Shown: positions 13,276 to 21,894 of the stretch, in pieces
How the letters are laid out: each line of letters opens with the position of its first letter
How positions within the stretch are numbered: position 1 is the first letter of the stretch
Assembly: GCA_025936205.1 (NCBI GenBank)
Contig: JAICTU010000050.1
Coordinates: forward strand, 1 to 26,795
DNA length: 26,795 nt
Direction of reading: 5' to 3'
Origin: Polyangiaceae bacterium
GTDB lineage: Bacteria > Myxococcota > Polyangia > Polyangiales > Polyangiaceae
Notes under the pieces: model-generated
The model's database searches: none
What the model was told of the DNA's origin: nothing
Seen by the model: only the letters and a program-made list of their open reading frames with translations
Program-made: the position numbers and the translations under genes

Positions 13276-14990
13276 GCACCAGCACCGTCACCCCACAGGC
13301 ATCGGCGCTCCAGCGCTGGATCGACCGCGGCATCGGCGCTGGCTTGTTCGGTGGCTATCTGGCCGCGCTGCTCTCCAGCGTGCACGACCTCGGCTACGCG
13401 CGCGACGAGGGCTTCTACTTTCACGCGGCGCGCACCTACGGCAAGTGGTTTCAGCTGCTGCTCAGCGATCGGCACGAGGCGCTGCGGCGCTCGGTGATCG
13501 ACAGCTACTGGCAGGAGAATCACGAGCACCCTTCGCTGATGAAGTCGCTGTTCGCGCTCTCGCAGCGCTTCTTCGAGGGCGTGTTGTTTCAGGAGCGCGG
13601 TACGGCTTACCGATTTCCGGCGATGCTGCTGGCGGCGCTGGCTGTGATGCTGCTGTTCTTCTGGGGGCGGCGCGTCTACGGCCGCGCCGGCGGCATCGTG
13701 GCGGCGCTCGGCTTCGCTTGCATGCCGCGCGTCTTCTACAACAGCCACCTGGCGTGCTTCGATCTGCCGATCACCGCCTTCTGGGTGTTCGTGGTCTTCG
13801 CCTATCAACGCAGCTTCGAGACGCGCAAGCTGCGCTGGGGCCTGTGCGCGGGCGTGCTCTTCGGCCTCGCACTCGCGACCAAGCACAACTCCTGGCTCGT
13901 GCCGCCCGCGCTCTGCGCGCACGTGCTGCTGCAGCACGTGCTGGGGCTGCGGCGCCCGTGGAAGCGCAACTGGTACCGCATTCGCATCCCCTCGGCGCTA
14001 TGGTTCATGTTGCTGCTCTCCCCGTTCATTTTCTACGGGTTGTGGCCCTGGATCTGGACCGACACCGTGGGTCGGCTGCAGGAGTACGTCGCCTTCCACC
14101 GGCAGCACGTCTATTACAACATGGAGTTTCTGGGGCAGACCTACTTCCGGCCGCCGTTTCCGCGCGGCTACGCCTGGTTGATGACGATCGCCACGGTGCC
14201 CGCGGCGACGCTCTGGCTCGCGGGGCTCGGAGCACTCTCGACCCTGCTTTGCTCGCTGAAGCAGAGGAGAGAGAGGGCTCGGCACAGCGCGACGCCGGAG
14301 AGCCAGCAGGATAGCCCACCCGAGCCCCCTTGGACGGGCGCACCGTCCTTGTGGCTGCTCTGCATCGTCAGCAGCTACTGGATGTGGTGGTTTCCGACCA
14401 CACCCATCTTCGGCGGCACCAAGCACTGGATGACCGCGTACCCTTTCCTGGCGCTGTTCGCGGGCGCGGGCTTCGCGTGTCTGCAGCGCGCGCTCGCCGA
14501 GTGGCTGGCGCGGAGCGCGGCGCGTTTCGTGCGCTATCGGCCGCTCGCGGAAGCCGCGCTCGGCGCGTGCCTGCTGATCGCGCCGGCGATCATGACCTGG
14601 CACGCTCACCCCTGGGGCCTGAGCTTCTACACGCCGCTGGTGGGCGGAGCGCCCGGCGCGGCCACGCTGGGGCTGAACCGCACGTTCTGGGGCTACACCA
14701 CGGGCGCCCTGCAGTCCGACATCGACGAGCTCGCGGGGCCCGGCGCGCGCGTCTACATCCACGACACCGCGATGGACAGCTTCAAGATGCTGCAGCACGA
14801 CGGCCGCCTGCGCGGCGATCTGCGGCCCTGGACGACGGTGTCCGGGTCGGCCCTGGCGCTGTATCACCACGAGCAACACATGAGCCGGGTGGAGCACATG
14901 ATCTGGGTGGACTACGGCACCGTCGCGCCGGTGCGCATCGCCGGCCTCGACGGCGTGCCGGTCGTGTACCTGTATCAGCGGCCGCAGTAG
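13272..14990 (+). CDS. PMT/ArnT-like (GT-C fold) membrane glycosyltransferase
   Basis: This 572-residue integral membrane protein has about ten hydrophobic segments. The first periplasmic loop carries the acidic pair in ARDEGFYF (D45, E46), the expected catalytic site of GT-C enzymes that use polyprenyl-phosphate sugars. A second loop has ENHEHPSLMKSL, like the HPP-type motif of PMT/ArnT families. Later signatures include FYNSHLACFDLPITAFW and ATKHNSWLVPP. The C-terminal 120 residues form a soluble domain. The enzyme probably transfers a sugar to a lipid, glycan or protein outside the cytoplasm. Translation is coupled to the upstream anchored protein. The acceptor and sugar cannot be read from sequence. 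Confidence 0.88.
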   Translation: MSTSTVTPQASALQRWIDRGIGAGLFGGYLAALLSSVHDLGYARDEGFYFHAARTYGKWFQLLLSDRHEALRRSVIDSYWQENHEHPSLMKSLFALSQRFFEGVLFQERGTAYRFPAMLLAALAVMLLFFWGRRVYGRAGGIVAALGFACMPRVFYNSHLACFDLPITAFWVFVVFAYQRSFETRKLRWGLCAGVLFGLALATKHNSWLVPPALCAHVLLQHVLGLRRPWKRNWYRIRIPSALWFMLLLSPFIFYGLWPWIWTDTVGRLQEYVAFHRQHVYYNMEFLGQTYFRPPFPRGYAWLMTIATVPAATLWLAGLGALSTLLCSLKQRRERARHSATPESQQDSPPEPPWTGAPSLWLLCIVSSYWMWWFPTTPIFGGTKHWMTAYPFLALFAGAGFACLQRALAEWLARSAARFVRYRPLAEAALGACLLIAPAIMTWHAHPWGLSFYTPLVGGAPGAATLGLNRTFWGYTTGALQSDIDELAGPGARVYIHDTAMDSFKMLQHDGRLRGDLRPWTTVSGSALALYHHEQHMSRVEHMIWVDYGTVAPVRIAGLDGVPVVYLYQRPQ

Positions 14991-14994
14991 CTGC

Positions 14995-15549
14995 TCAGGC
15001 CTGGTCCGCCACGAGCCGCGTGAGCGCGATCGGCGTCTCGAACGTCTCGCCGCCCAGGCTCAGGTAGAGCGTGCCGTCGCTGCGCGTCAGGCTGAAGGAC
15101 AGCTTGCGATCGAGCTTTTCGCACACCTGGTCGAGGAAGCCGGCCGCCAGCGGCCAGACCTCGATCTCCTCCAGGCGGTGGATCGGGCTCGAGGCAGCTT
15201 CCGCCAGCAGCAAGGATCGCTCCACGTGCGTGAACAGCGCCACGCGCGCAGCGGCCTTCGCTGCCTTGTGCAGGCGGCGCGCGGAAGGCGCCCCGACATC
15301 GATCCAGGCCGAGAGCGCCCCGCTCGCATCCACGATCGAGATGGGCGGCTCCTCGCTGGCGGACAGCCCGCCCTTGCTGAAGCTAATCCCCTCCTCGTAG
15401 CTCAGGCAGTAAGCCAGCGTGCGCGTCAGCAGGTAGCGCAGACTCTCCGATGGATGCCGCGCCAGCCGGAGATCGAGCGCTTCATACGTGGAGCGATCCA
15501 CGTCCGAGAGCTCGATCCCAAAATGATAGACGGTCGCGCCGAGAGCCAT
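14995..15549 (-). CDS. yaeQ: YaeQ family protein
   Basis: The 184-residue product matches YaeQ along its length: MALGATVYHFGIELSDVDR at the start, LARHPSES, then YEEGISFSKGGLSASEEPPIS and IDVGAPSARRLHKAAK. YaeQ has a PD-(D/E)XK nuclease-like fold. In E. coli it was first linked to suppression of an rfaH defect, and its biochemical role is not settled. Here it stands alone, convergent with the glycosyltransferase gene only four bases away. The start is the ATG that begins the family homology. Confidence 0.93.
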   Translation of the reverse strand: MALGATVYHFGIELSDVDRSTYEALDLRLARHPSESLRYLLTRTLAYCLSYEEGISFSKGGLSASEEPPISIVDASGALSAWIDVGAPSARRLHKAAKAAARVALFTHVERSLLLAEAASSPIHRLEEIEVWPLAAGFLDQVCEKLDRKLSFSLTRSDGTLYLSLGGETFETPIALTRLVADQA

Positions 15550-15683
15550 GGCGCCACGCTACCTCGAGCCACCCTCGAACGTCCAAATCGACGTCCGGCC
15601 CCGCCCCGCGGCGTCCTTCGCATGAAGCAGCGCGCCGGGCGGGGACAGGGCCCTGGCTCAGGCCCTGCTCGAGCGATTCCGAA

Positions 15684-16940
15684 TCAGAAGGCCACCTGCG
15701 TCTGCAGCGTGAACTCCAGCGTGTCCTTGCCGTGCTCTTGCGAGTAGTAGGACAGACCACCGTTGATCTTGGCGTCGTAGCCCTTGACCAGGTAGTTCAG
15801 GCCGAGCTCGAACTGGCGCTGGGGGCCGCTCTCCGCTTCAATGCGCGGCGCGATGTCGTCGCCCATGTTGATGTCGAGGTAGCCGAGGCGCGCGACGGGC
15901 TGGATCGTCTCCGCGATGGTGTAGCCCACCTGTCCGTAGACGCCCTGACCTTCCAGGCGCCGTGCATCGGGACCCGTCCAGGCGTGAATATACGAGCCCT
16001 GCACGACCAGGGCGGAGATATCGAGCCGCAGGTCACCTTCCACGCGGTTGCGCACGGTGTCCTTCGGTCCGGCGCCCACGGTGCCGTAGGCGGCGCCGCC
16101 GATGGTCAGGCCCGGGATCGGGTAGGCTTCCAGCCGGATGCCGAGATCCTTAGCCCGGTCGCTGTCATAGGCGTTGTTACCGGCGATATTGAAGGTGTTC
16201 TGGCCGTTGCCGTTGAAGATGCCGACGTAATAGTAGAACACGTCAGCGATCTTCTTCTCGATCTTGATGCCGATGTCGCGGCGGTCGCCGTACTCGCGGT
16301 CCACCTTGTTGCGTTCCGGGAAGAGCAAGCGCGCCGAGGACTGGAGCGACTCGAGGCCGATCGGGATCTTGAACTGACCCGCCACGACGTCCGCGTACTC
16401 GGTGCTGTAGGTGATCCACACGTCCTGCAGCGGCGAGCGATCGGCGCTCACACTCGTGGTGGGCACGGTGACGCTGCCGGGTGACGCGGCGCCGTCCGCG
16501 CCAGGCACCGCGACGTTGGACGTACCGTTCGTGACGCTGAACACCTTGGCGACGTCAAAGCCGGCATAGTAGCTCACCTTCTTCGGCACGATGTCGCCCT
16601 TTGCGCGCAGCTCGACGCGCCGCAGGCGGAAGCCCGTCGTCGTCTTCTGGGTGTCGACATGGGTGAGCTGTCCCCAGAGCTGGATCAGCGCGCTCGGCTG
16701 AAAGAAGCCACCGTTCTTGCCGACGCTCAGGCGATCCGGCGGAGCAGGCTTTTCTTCCTTGGGTGCCTCCGCGGGAGGCGGCAGCGCCGGCTGCTGCTCC
16801 GCGGCGGGCTGTTGCCGAGGAAGAGGTTCGATGGGCGGGAACGTCGCAGTGTCGCCCGCGGCGGGCGCGGGCTGCTGAGCGTGGACCGCCGACGCCCAAA
16901 CGAGGACGACGGCTGCGGCCGGGCAACGGAGTCTAAGCAC
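15684..16940 (-). CDS. Outer-membrane porin, OprP/OprO-like (phosphate-selective porin family)
   Basis: GTG 16940 gives a 418-residue protein with a clear signal peptide (about 1-21, cleaved after AVHA). A Pro/Gln/Glu-rich linker follows (about 22-75), then a long run of alternating beta strands ending in QVAF. A C-terminal phenylalanine is the usual outer-membrane barrel sorting signal. GFFQPSALIQLWGQ, FRLRRVELRAKGDI, QDVWITY and AGQFKIPIGLESLQSSA are typical of the porin O/P family. AAGGGA lies eight bases before the GTG. The same frame is open to 17264, but that part lacks a signal peptide. The gene is divergent from the flavoprotein/ABC operon, so it may admit the substrate of that transporter. 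Confidence 0.88.
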   Translation of the reverse strand: MLRLRCPAAAVVLVWASAVHAQQPAPAAGDTATFPPIEPLPRQQPAAEQQPALPPPAEAPKEEKPAPPDRLSVGKNGGFFQPSALIQLWGQLTHVDTQKTTTGFRLRRVELRAKGDIVPKKVSYYAGFDVAKVFSVTNGTSNVAVPGADGAASPGSVTVPTTSVSADRSPLQDVWITYSTEYADVVAGQFKIPIGLESLQSSARLLFPERNKVDREYGDRRDIGIKIEKKIADVFYYYVGIFNGNGQNTFNIAGNNAYDSDRAKDLGIRLEAYPIPGLTIGGAAYGTVGAGPKDTVRNRVEGDLRLDISALVVQGSYIHAWTGPDARRLEGQGVYGQVGYTIAETIQPVARLGYLDINMGDDIAPRIEAESGPQRQFELGLNYLVKGYDAKINGGLSYYSQEHGKDTLEFTLQTQVAF

Positions 16941-17377
16941 GGTGAGGATCCCTTTTTGAGAGAGTGGATGCCGGCAACACGGGGACCTGTTGCAGGCGGA
17001 TGCTGGAGCGCGCGTTTCGACGACACGCTCCATTCGCGCGGCAACGACTAGCTTGCGAAGCTCGAGCCCGTCAAGCGCTACGAAACCAAAACGCGTCGCG
17101 CGCCCGGCAGACAATCCCAGCGCCGGAGTTTCCATCGGAGGAGACGGAGGTGTTCCAGAAGGGGATTGCGGAGTGCGCGCGCGGCGCCTGTCAACAGGCA
17201 AATTTATGGCTCCTTTCCCGAGAACTGAGGCGGTCGACAGGTGTTTCCATTTTGTATCTAGCAAAATAGAAACACGTCTATTATGAGGGATTCAGAGCCT
17301 GGCGCTGAAGCGTGAGAGCCCTCTTCGGCCGCGTGTGCGCGTGCTCTCGAAACCTGAACCACCACGCAGGATCTCGG
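16941..17377. promoter_or_regulatory. Divergent control region between the porin and the flavoprotein/ABC operon
   Basis: This 437-base region separates two divergent transcription units and should hold both promoters. It includes an AT-rich island at about 17200-17290, conspicuous in this GC-rich DNA, with the inverted repeat at 17241-17275 in its middle. I could not assign -35/-10 boxes with confidence; TATTAT at 17279-17284 is a possible -10 for the operon. Confidence 0.5.
17241..17275. promoter_or_regulatory. 35-bp inverted repeat, operator candidate
   Basis: GTGTTTCCATTTTG and CAAAATAGAAACAC pair at 13 of 14 positions around a 7-base centre. It lies about 100 bases upstream of the flavoprotein start codon, just before a TATTAT. 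The symmetry, AT-richness and position fit a regulator-binding site better than a terminator, because no gene ends nearby. Confidence 0.5.
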
Positions 17378-19150
17378 ATGCCGCCTACCTGTCACTCTGA
17401 TGTAACAATCGTGCAAGTCGATGTCGTTGTCGTGGGAGGCGGCAGCGCCGGATCCACTGCCGCAATCTTCGCGCAACAAGCGTTACCGCGAGGACGCGTG
17501 CTGTTGCTGGAGAAGGCCAACATCAAGCGCAGCGGCGCGATCGCCATCGGCATGGATGGCCTGAACAACGCCGTCATTCCCGGCCACGCGACGCCCGAGC
17601 AGTATGTGAAGGAGATCACGATGGCCAACGACGGCATCGTGAATCAGCGCGCGCTGCTGGCTTACGCAGAGAACAGCTACACGATGCTGGAGGAGCTGGA
17701 TCGCTGGGGCGTCAAGTTTCAGAAAACGGAGACCGGCGACTTCGACGTCAAGAAGGTCCACCACAACGGCAACTACGTGTTGCCCATGCCCGAGGGCTAT
17801 GACCTGAAGCGCATCTTGACCCGGCGCATCAAGCAAGCCGGCGTCAAGGTGGTCAACCGTGTCATGGCCACGCGCCTGCTGCTGGATGGCGGGCGCGTGG
17901 CCGGCGTGCTCGGGTTCGATACGCGCGACGGTGGTATTCATGTGATTTACGCCAACTCCGTCATCCTGTGCTGCGGCGCTTCCGGGCGCCTGGGCCTGCC
18001 GGCGTCTGGGTATCTGTACGGTACCTACGAGAATCCCTCCAACGCGGGCGATGGCTACTCGCTCGCGTATCACGCCGGCGCGGAGCTGACCGGCATCGAG
18101 TGCTTCCAGATCAATCCGTTGATCAAGGACTACAACGGGCCCGCCTGCGCCTACGTGACGGGGCCCTTCGGCGGCCACACCGTCAACGCTCACGGTCATC
18201 GCTTCATCGAGAGCGATTACTGGAGTGGGCACATGATGCTCGAGTTCTACCGCGAGCTGCACTCCGAGAACGGGCCCATCTACTTGAAGCTCGAGCACCT
18301 GGCGCCCGAGACCTTGCTGGAGATCGAGCGCGTGCTGCACCGCACGGAGCGCCCCAGCCGCGGGCGCTTTCACGCCGGCCGCGGCCAGAGCTACGCCACG
18401 GATCGCGTGGAGATGCACATCTCCGAGATCGGGCTGTGCAGCGGGCACAGCGCCTCGGGCGTCTGGGTGAACGAGCGCGGTGAGACGACCGTGCCGGGCC
18501 TGTACGCCGCCGGCGACATGGCCTGCGTGCCGCACAACTACCTGCTCGGCGCGCTGGTGTACGGGAAGATCTGCGCCGAGCAGGCGCTGCGCTACAACGC
18601 GGGTTTGCCGCCCGCGGGGCCCCGCCCCGACCATGAGGCGCAGATCGAAGCCGAGCGCCAGCGCGTGCTGGCGCCGCTCTCGCGCCCGAACGGCATCCCG
18701 CACCATCAGTACGAATACAAGGTGCGGCGCCTGGTGAACGACTACTTGCAGCCGCCCAAGACGGGCAATCGCATGGAGCTCGGCTTGCGCTATCTGGAGC
18801 GCGCCGAGGCCGAGCTGGCCGAGGTCGGCGCCGGCAACCCGCACGAGCTGATGCGCGTGATGGAGTGCCACTTCATCCGTGACTGCGCCGAGATGGCCGC
18901 GCGCGCGTCGCTGTATCGCACGGAGAGCCGCTGGGGGTTGTACCACTACCGGCTCGATCATCCGGAGCAGGACGACGCGCGCTGGCAGGTCCACGTGAAC
19001 CTGAAGAAGGGAGAAAACGGCGGCATGCAGCTGCTCGAGCGCCCGCTGGAGCCCTACGTGGTTCCGCTGGGGGCCGACGAGCTGCGCAGCTACCATCGTC
19101 TGCGCATCCGCCCCGAGCCGCGCAGCGCTGCCATGGAGGCACGAGCATGA
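17378..19150 (+). CDS. Fumarate-reductase/APS-reductase-like FAD flavoprotein (AsfA-like)
   Basis: The 590-residue protein starts with a dinucleotide-binding fold, VDVVVVGGGSAGSTAA (GGGSAG at 20-25). It follows the succinate dehydrogenase/fumarate reductase flavoprotein architecture, with ANIKRSGAIAIGMDGLNNAV, a capping domain, GLYAAGDMACVPHNYLLGALVYG and a C-terminal helical part. The overall layout and the SGAIAxGMDG motif are closest to the alpha subunit of adenylylsulfate reductase. With the next gene (a two-cluster ferredoxin) it forms an AprAB-like pair. AsfA, known from arylsulfonate desulfurisation clusters in Pseudomonas, is the best functional guess; the substrate is unproven. ATG 17378 has AGGA six bases upstream; the frame is open to 17312. 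Its stop overlaps the ferredoxin start. Confidence 0.88.
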   Translation: MPPTCHSDVTIVQVDVVVVGGGSAGSTAAIFAQQALPRGRVLLLEKANIKRSGAIAIGMDGLNNAVIPGHATPEQYVKEITMANDGIVNQRALLAYAENSYTMLEELDRWGVKFQKTETGDFDVKKVHHNGNYVLPMPEGYDLKRILTRRIKQAGVKVVNRVMATRLLLDGGRVAGVLGFDTRDGGIHVIYANSVILCCGASGRLGLPASGYLYGTYENPSNAGDGYSLAYHAGAELTGIECFQINPLIKDYNGPACAYVTGPFGGHTVNAHGHRFIESDYWSGHMMLEFYRELHSENGPIYLKLEHLAPETLLEIERVLHRTERPSRGRFHAGRGQSYATDRVEMHISEIGLCSGHSASGVWVNERGETTVPGLYAAGDMACVPHNYLLGALVYGKICAEQALRYNAGLPPAGPRPDHEAQIEAERQRVLAPLSRPNGIPHHQYEYKVRRLVNDYLQPPKTGNRMELGLRYLERAEAELAEVGAGNPHELMRVMECHFIRDCAEMAARASLYRTESRWGLYHYRLDHPEQDDARWQVHVNLKKGENGGMQLLERPLEPYVVPLGADELRSYHRLRIRPEPRSAAMEARA

Positions 19151-19431
19151 GCGAGCTGAAAGATCGCGAGCACGCCAAGGCAGTGCAGGCGCGCAGCGTG
19201 GGCGCTGCGCAGACCACGCGCCGTTTCGACGTGCCGGTGGTGGTGGACCTCGAGAAGTGCATCACCGGCTGCCGCGTGTGCATCGAGTCCTGCCCGGTGG
19301 ACTGCCTGGCGGTGGACTCCGTCACGGGCAAGGCGCACATGCGACACGACGAGTGCTGGTACTGCCTGGCCTGCGAGATCGACTGCCCGAAGGACGCGAT
19401 CACCGTGAAGATCCCATTCCTGTTGCGCTGA
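19147..19431 (+). CDS. Two-[4Fe-4S]-cluster ferredoxin subunit (AprB/AsfB-like)
   Basis: This 94-residue protein has two cysteine sets: C38-x3-C42-x2-C45-x3-CP and C70-x2-C73-x2-C76-x3-CP. Each can bind a [4Fe-4S] cluster, and the spacing with an aromatic WY after C70 is like the beta subunit of APS reductase. The N-terminal 30 residues are charged and probably contact the flavoprotein. The ATG overlaps the flavoprotein stop (ATGA), so the two subunits should be made in equal amounts. It would pass electrons to or from the FAD of its partner. Confidence 0.92.
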   Translation: MSELKDREHAKAVQARSVGAAQTTRRFDVPVVVDLEKCITGCRVCIESCPVDCLAVDSVTGKAHMRHDECWYCLACEIDCPKDAITVKIPFLLR

Positions 19432-19443
19432 AGGAAGACCATC

Positions 19444-20427
19444 ATGAGCGAAGCCAACGGAGCCCTCGCGGGCGAGCTGGACCCGATCTCGGCGCGGCTG
19501 GCGGATCCCGATCCGCACGCGCGCCAGGTTGCCCTGACCGAGCTCTGGGACGACCTGGATGACACGGCGGTCGAACCGCTGATCGGCGCCCTTTCGGACG
19601 CCGATCCGGTGGTGCGGCGCCTGGCGGTGGAGCTGCTCGAGGAGCAGGGGGATGCGCGCGCCATTCCCGGGCTGATCGAGCGCCTGTGCGATGGCGATGC
19701 CACCGTGCAAGACGCGGCGCGCGCCGCGCTGCGCGAGTTTCGCGGCGACGCGGCGGCCAGCGCGCTGATCGCCGCCATCGGCCACGAAGACGCAGGGGTG
19801 CGCGCCTCGGTGATCATCGGCCTGCGCGAGCTCAAGGACGCGCGCGCCGCGCGCCCGCTGATCGCCGCCCTCTCCGATCGGGACGCGGGCGTGCGGCGTG
19901 AGGCCGTGATCACGCTCGGCTACCTGCGCTCGAGCGACGCGGTGGAGGCGCTGCGCGAGCGCCTGCGCGACGGCGACGAGTCCGTGCGGCGCGTGGCGGT
20001 CGGCGCCCTCAGCTTCTTTGCCGGCCCTGCCTTGCTGGAGGACTTCCTCGGCAGCCTGCGGGACGCGGACTGGCAGGTGCGGCGCGAGGCGGCGATCGTG
20101 CTCGGGCGCTGCGCGCTCTCGGCGGCGGTGCCCGGCCTGCGCGCGGCGCTCGCCGACCCGTACTGGCAGGTGCAAAAGGTCGCGCTGGAGGCGCTCGGCA
20201 AGCTGCGCGCGCTGGGCGCGTTGCCGGATCTGCTCGAGCGCCTCACGCACGCCAACTCGGATCTGCGCAAGGCCGCCGCGCTGGCCCTGGGCGAGTTGCG
20301 CGCGGGGCTCGCCGTCAGCGCCTTGAACGCGCTCTCCGGCGACCCGGATGTGGAGGTGCGCAAGGCCGCAGCGCGCGCCCTGGAAGCCATCGGTCGGAGT
20401 CCCGACCTCAGCCACGAGGAGAACTGA
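19444..20427 (+). CDS. HEAT-repeat (PBS-lyase-like) protein
   Basis: The 327 residues are nearly all HEAT repeats of about 31 residues, each of the form LxDxDxxVRRxAVxxLGxL. Clear units include DADPVVRRLAVELL, DRDAGVRREAVITLGYL, DADWQVRREAAIVLGRC and DPDVEVRKAAARALEAI. I count about nine or ten. There is no signal peptide, so it is a cytoplasmic scaffold. HEAT proteins of this type bind other proteins or help insert cofactors; its place between the redox pair and the transporter suggests that it assembles or docks one of them. The ATG is preceded by GGAAG, and the stop overlaps the start of the binding-protein gene (TGATG). Confidence 0.92.
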   Translation: MSEANGALAGELDPISARLADPDPHARQVALTELWDDLDDTAVEPLIGALSDADPVVRRLAVELLEEQGDARAIPGLIERLCDGDATVQDAARAALREFRGDAAASALIAAIGHEDAGVRASVIIGLRELKDARAARPLIAALSDRDAGVRREAVITLGYLRSSDAVEALRERLRDGDESVRRVAVGALSFFAGPALLEDFLGSLRDADWQVRREAAIVLGRCALSAAVPGLRAALADPYWQVQKVALEALGKLRALGALPDLLERLTHANSDLRKAAALALGELRAGLAVSALNALSGDPDVEVRKAAARALEAIGRSPDLSHEEN

Positions 20428-21863
20428 TGTTGAACAGAAGGTCCTGGATCGCCGGCGCTGCGTGCCTCTCGATCGCGCTCTCGACCGGCACTTCGGCGCA
20501 CGCAGGCGAGAAGATCCGCGTCGCCATCGGTACGCAGGACACGACCATCAACTGCGCCACGGGCGGCCCGCTGGTGCGCGAGCTGCATCTGCTGGAGAAG
20601 TACCTGCCGCACTCCGGCAAATACGAGGGCGCGGAGTACGAGATCCGCTGGGAGAATCAGCCCACCGGCGCGCAGCTGAACAGCAAGTATCTCGCCAACC
20701 AGCTCGACATCGTGCAGATGGCGGATTTTCCGTCCGTGCTCGGCGCGACGGCCTTCGCGGCCGCCGGCGACAAGGTGAAGTCCTTCTACATCGCTACACT
20801 CGCGGGTGGCCTCGAGGGTGCGGGCAACGCGATCCTGGTGCCCTCGGACTCGCCGGTGAAGTCGCTCGCGGAGCTGAAGGGCAAGAAGATCTCCGTGCCG
20901 TTCGGCTCGACCGCGCACGCCATGTTGATCCGTGCGTTGCAGGATCTCGGCTGGGACCCCAACAAGGACGTCGAGATCGTGACCCAGACGCCGGAGGTGG
21001 GCGGCAGCGCGCTGCGCGCGCATCAGGTCGATGCGCACGCGGATTTCGTGCCGTTCGGGGAGCTGTTTCCGTATCGCGGATTCGCGCGCAAGATCTATGA
21101 CGGCAGCTCGACCGGCGTCACCACCACGCACGGCGTGCAGGTGCGCTCGGACTACGCCGCCAAGTATCCGGAGGTGGTGGTGGCGTACCTGAAGGCCACG
21201 CTCGAAGCCGATCGCCTGTACCGTGCGGACCCGGAGGGCATCTCCGAGCAGCTCGCCAAGTGGACAGGCATCGACGCCGAGGTCTACTACGCCTTCCACG
21301 GCCCGCACGGTATCCAGACGCGCGATTACACGCTCAAGCCCCAGTACGTGACGGCCATCCGCAAGGCCGTGGACGCGCTGGAGGTGCTGAAGAAGGTCGA
21401 TCGGCGCATCGACGTCGACAAATACGTGAACGACGGCTTCATCCGCCAGGCCGCGAAGGAATTCGGCTACGACTACGACAAGCAGCTCGCGGAGTACGAG
21501 CCGCTGGCGTTCAGCACGCCAGCGACCGACACGGGCAAGCCCGTGACCGACGTGGGCTCCGCCGGGCAGATCTGGGTACAAGGTGAGCCGAAGGTGCGGC
21601 TGTACAGCAGCGTCGAGGCGACCTTCAGCGCGCTGGCGCAGCTGGAGGCCGCGCAGAAGACGGCGCGTGTGACCTTCGTGCATGACCGCGTGCGCGGCAA
21701 CAAGCTGTTCGCCGACAAGGTCTGGTACGTCGCGTCGGGCAAGAAGCTGTCGGCCTTCTTGCTCGAGCCCGAGGCCGCGGCCTGGGCCGCCAAGAACGGC
21801 GGCAAGGTGGTGTCCTTCGCCGACGCCAAGCGGCTGCTGGCGTCCGAGCCCAAGCCCAGCTGA
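20427..21863 (+). CDS. ABC importer periplasmic binding protein (SsuA/TauA/NMT1-like) with C-terminal NosL-like domain
   Basis: The 478-residue protein has a signal peptide (about 1-26, ending SAHA). An SsuA/TauA-like binding domain follows (about 30-370): IRVAIGTQDTTINC, QLDIVQMADFPSVLG, LKGKKISVPFGSTAHAML. This family binds sulfonates, taurine, nitrate or thiamine precursors. The usual length is about 320-350 residues. The last 100 or so residues form an additional domain (from about 385) that reads like NosL: RVTFVHDRVRGNKLFADKVWYV, then FLLEPEAAAWAAKNGGKVVSFADA. NosL binds Cu(I) during nitrous oxide reductase assembly; the methionine normally in its PM motif is replaced here. Start and stop overlap or abut the neighbours in one operon. 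Confidence 0.9.
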   Translation: MLNRRSWIAGAACLSIALSTGTSAHAGEKIRVAIGTQDTTINCATGGPLVRELHLLEKYLPHSGKYEGAEYEIRWENQPTGAQLNSKYLANQLDIVQMADFPSVLGATAFAAAGDKVKSFYIATLAGGLEGAGNAILVPSDSPVKSLAELKGKKISVPFGSTAHAMLIRALQDLGWDPNKDVEIVTQTPEVGGSALRAHQVDAHADFVPFGELFPYRGFARKIYDGSSTGVTTTHGVQVRSDYAAKYPEVVVAYLKATLEADRLYRADPEGISEQLAKWTGIDAEVYYAFHGPHGIQTRDYTLKPQYVTAIRKAVDALEVLKKVDRRIDVDKYVNDGFIRQAAKEFGYDYDKQLAEYEPLAFSTPATDTGKPVTDVGSAGQIWVQGEPKVRLYSSVEATFSALAQLEAAQKTARVTFVHDRVRGNKLFADKVWYVASGKKLSAFLLEPEAAAWAAKNGGKVVSFADAKRLLASEPKPS

Positions 21864-21894
21864 AGCAGCGCCGGAGAGCTCAGGAGGAGAAGCC

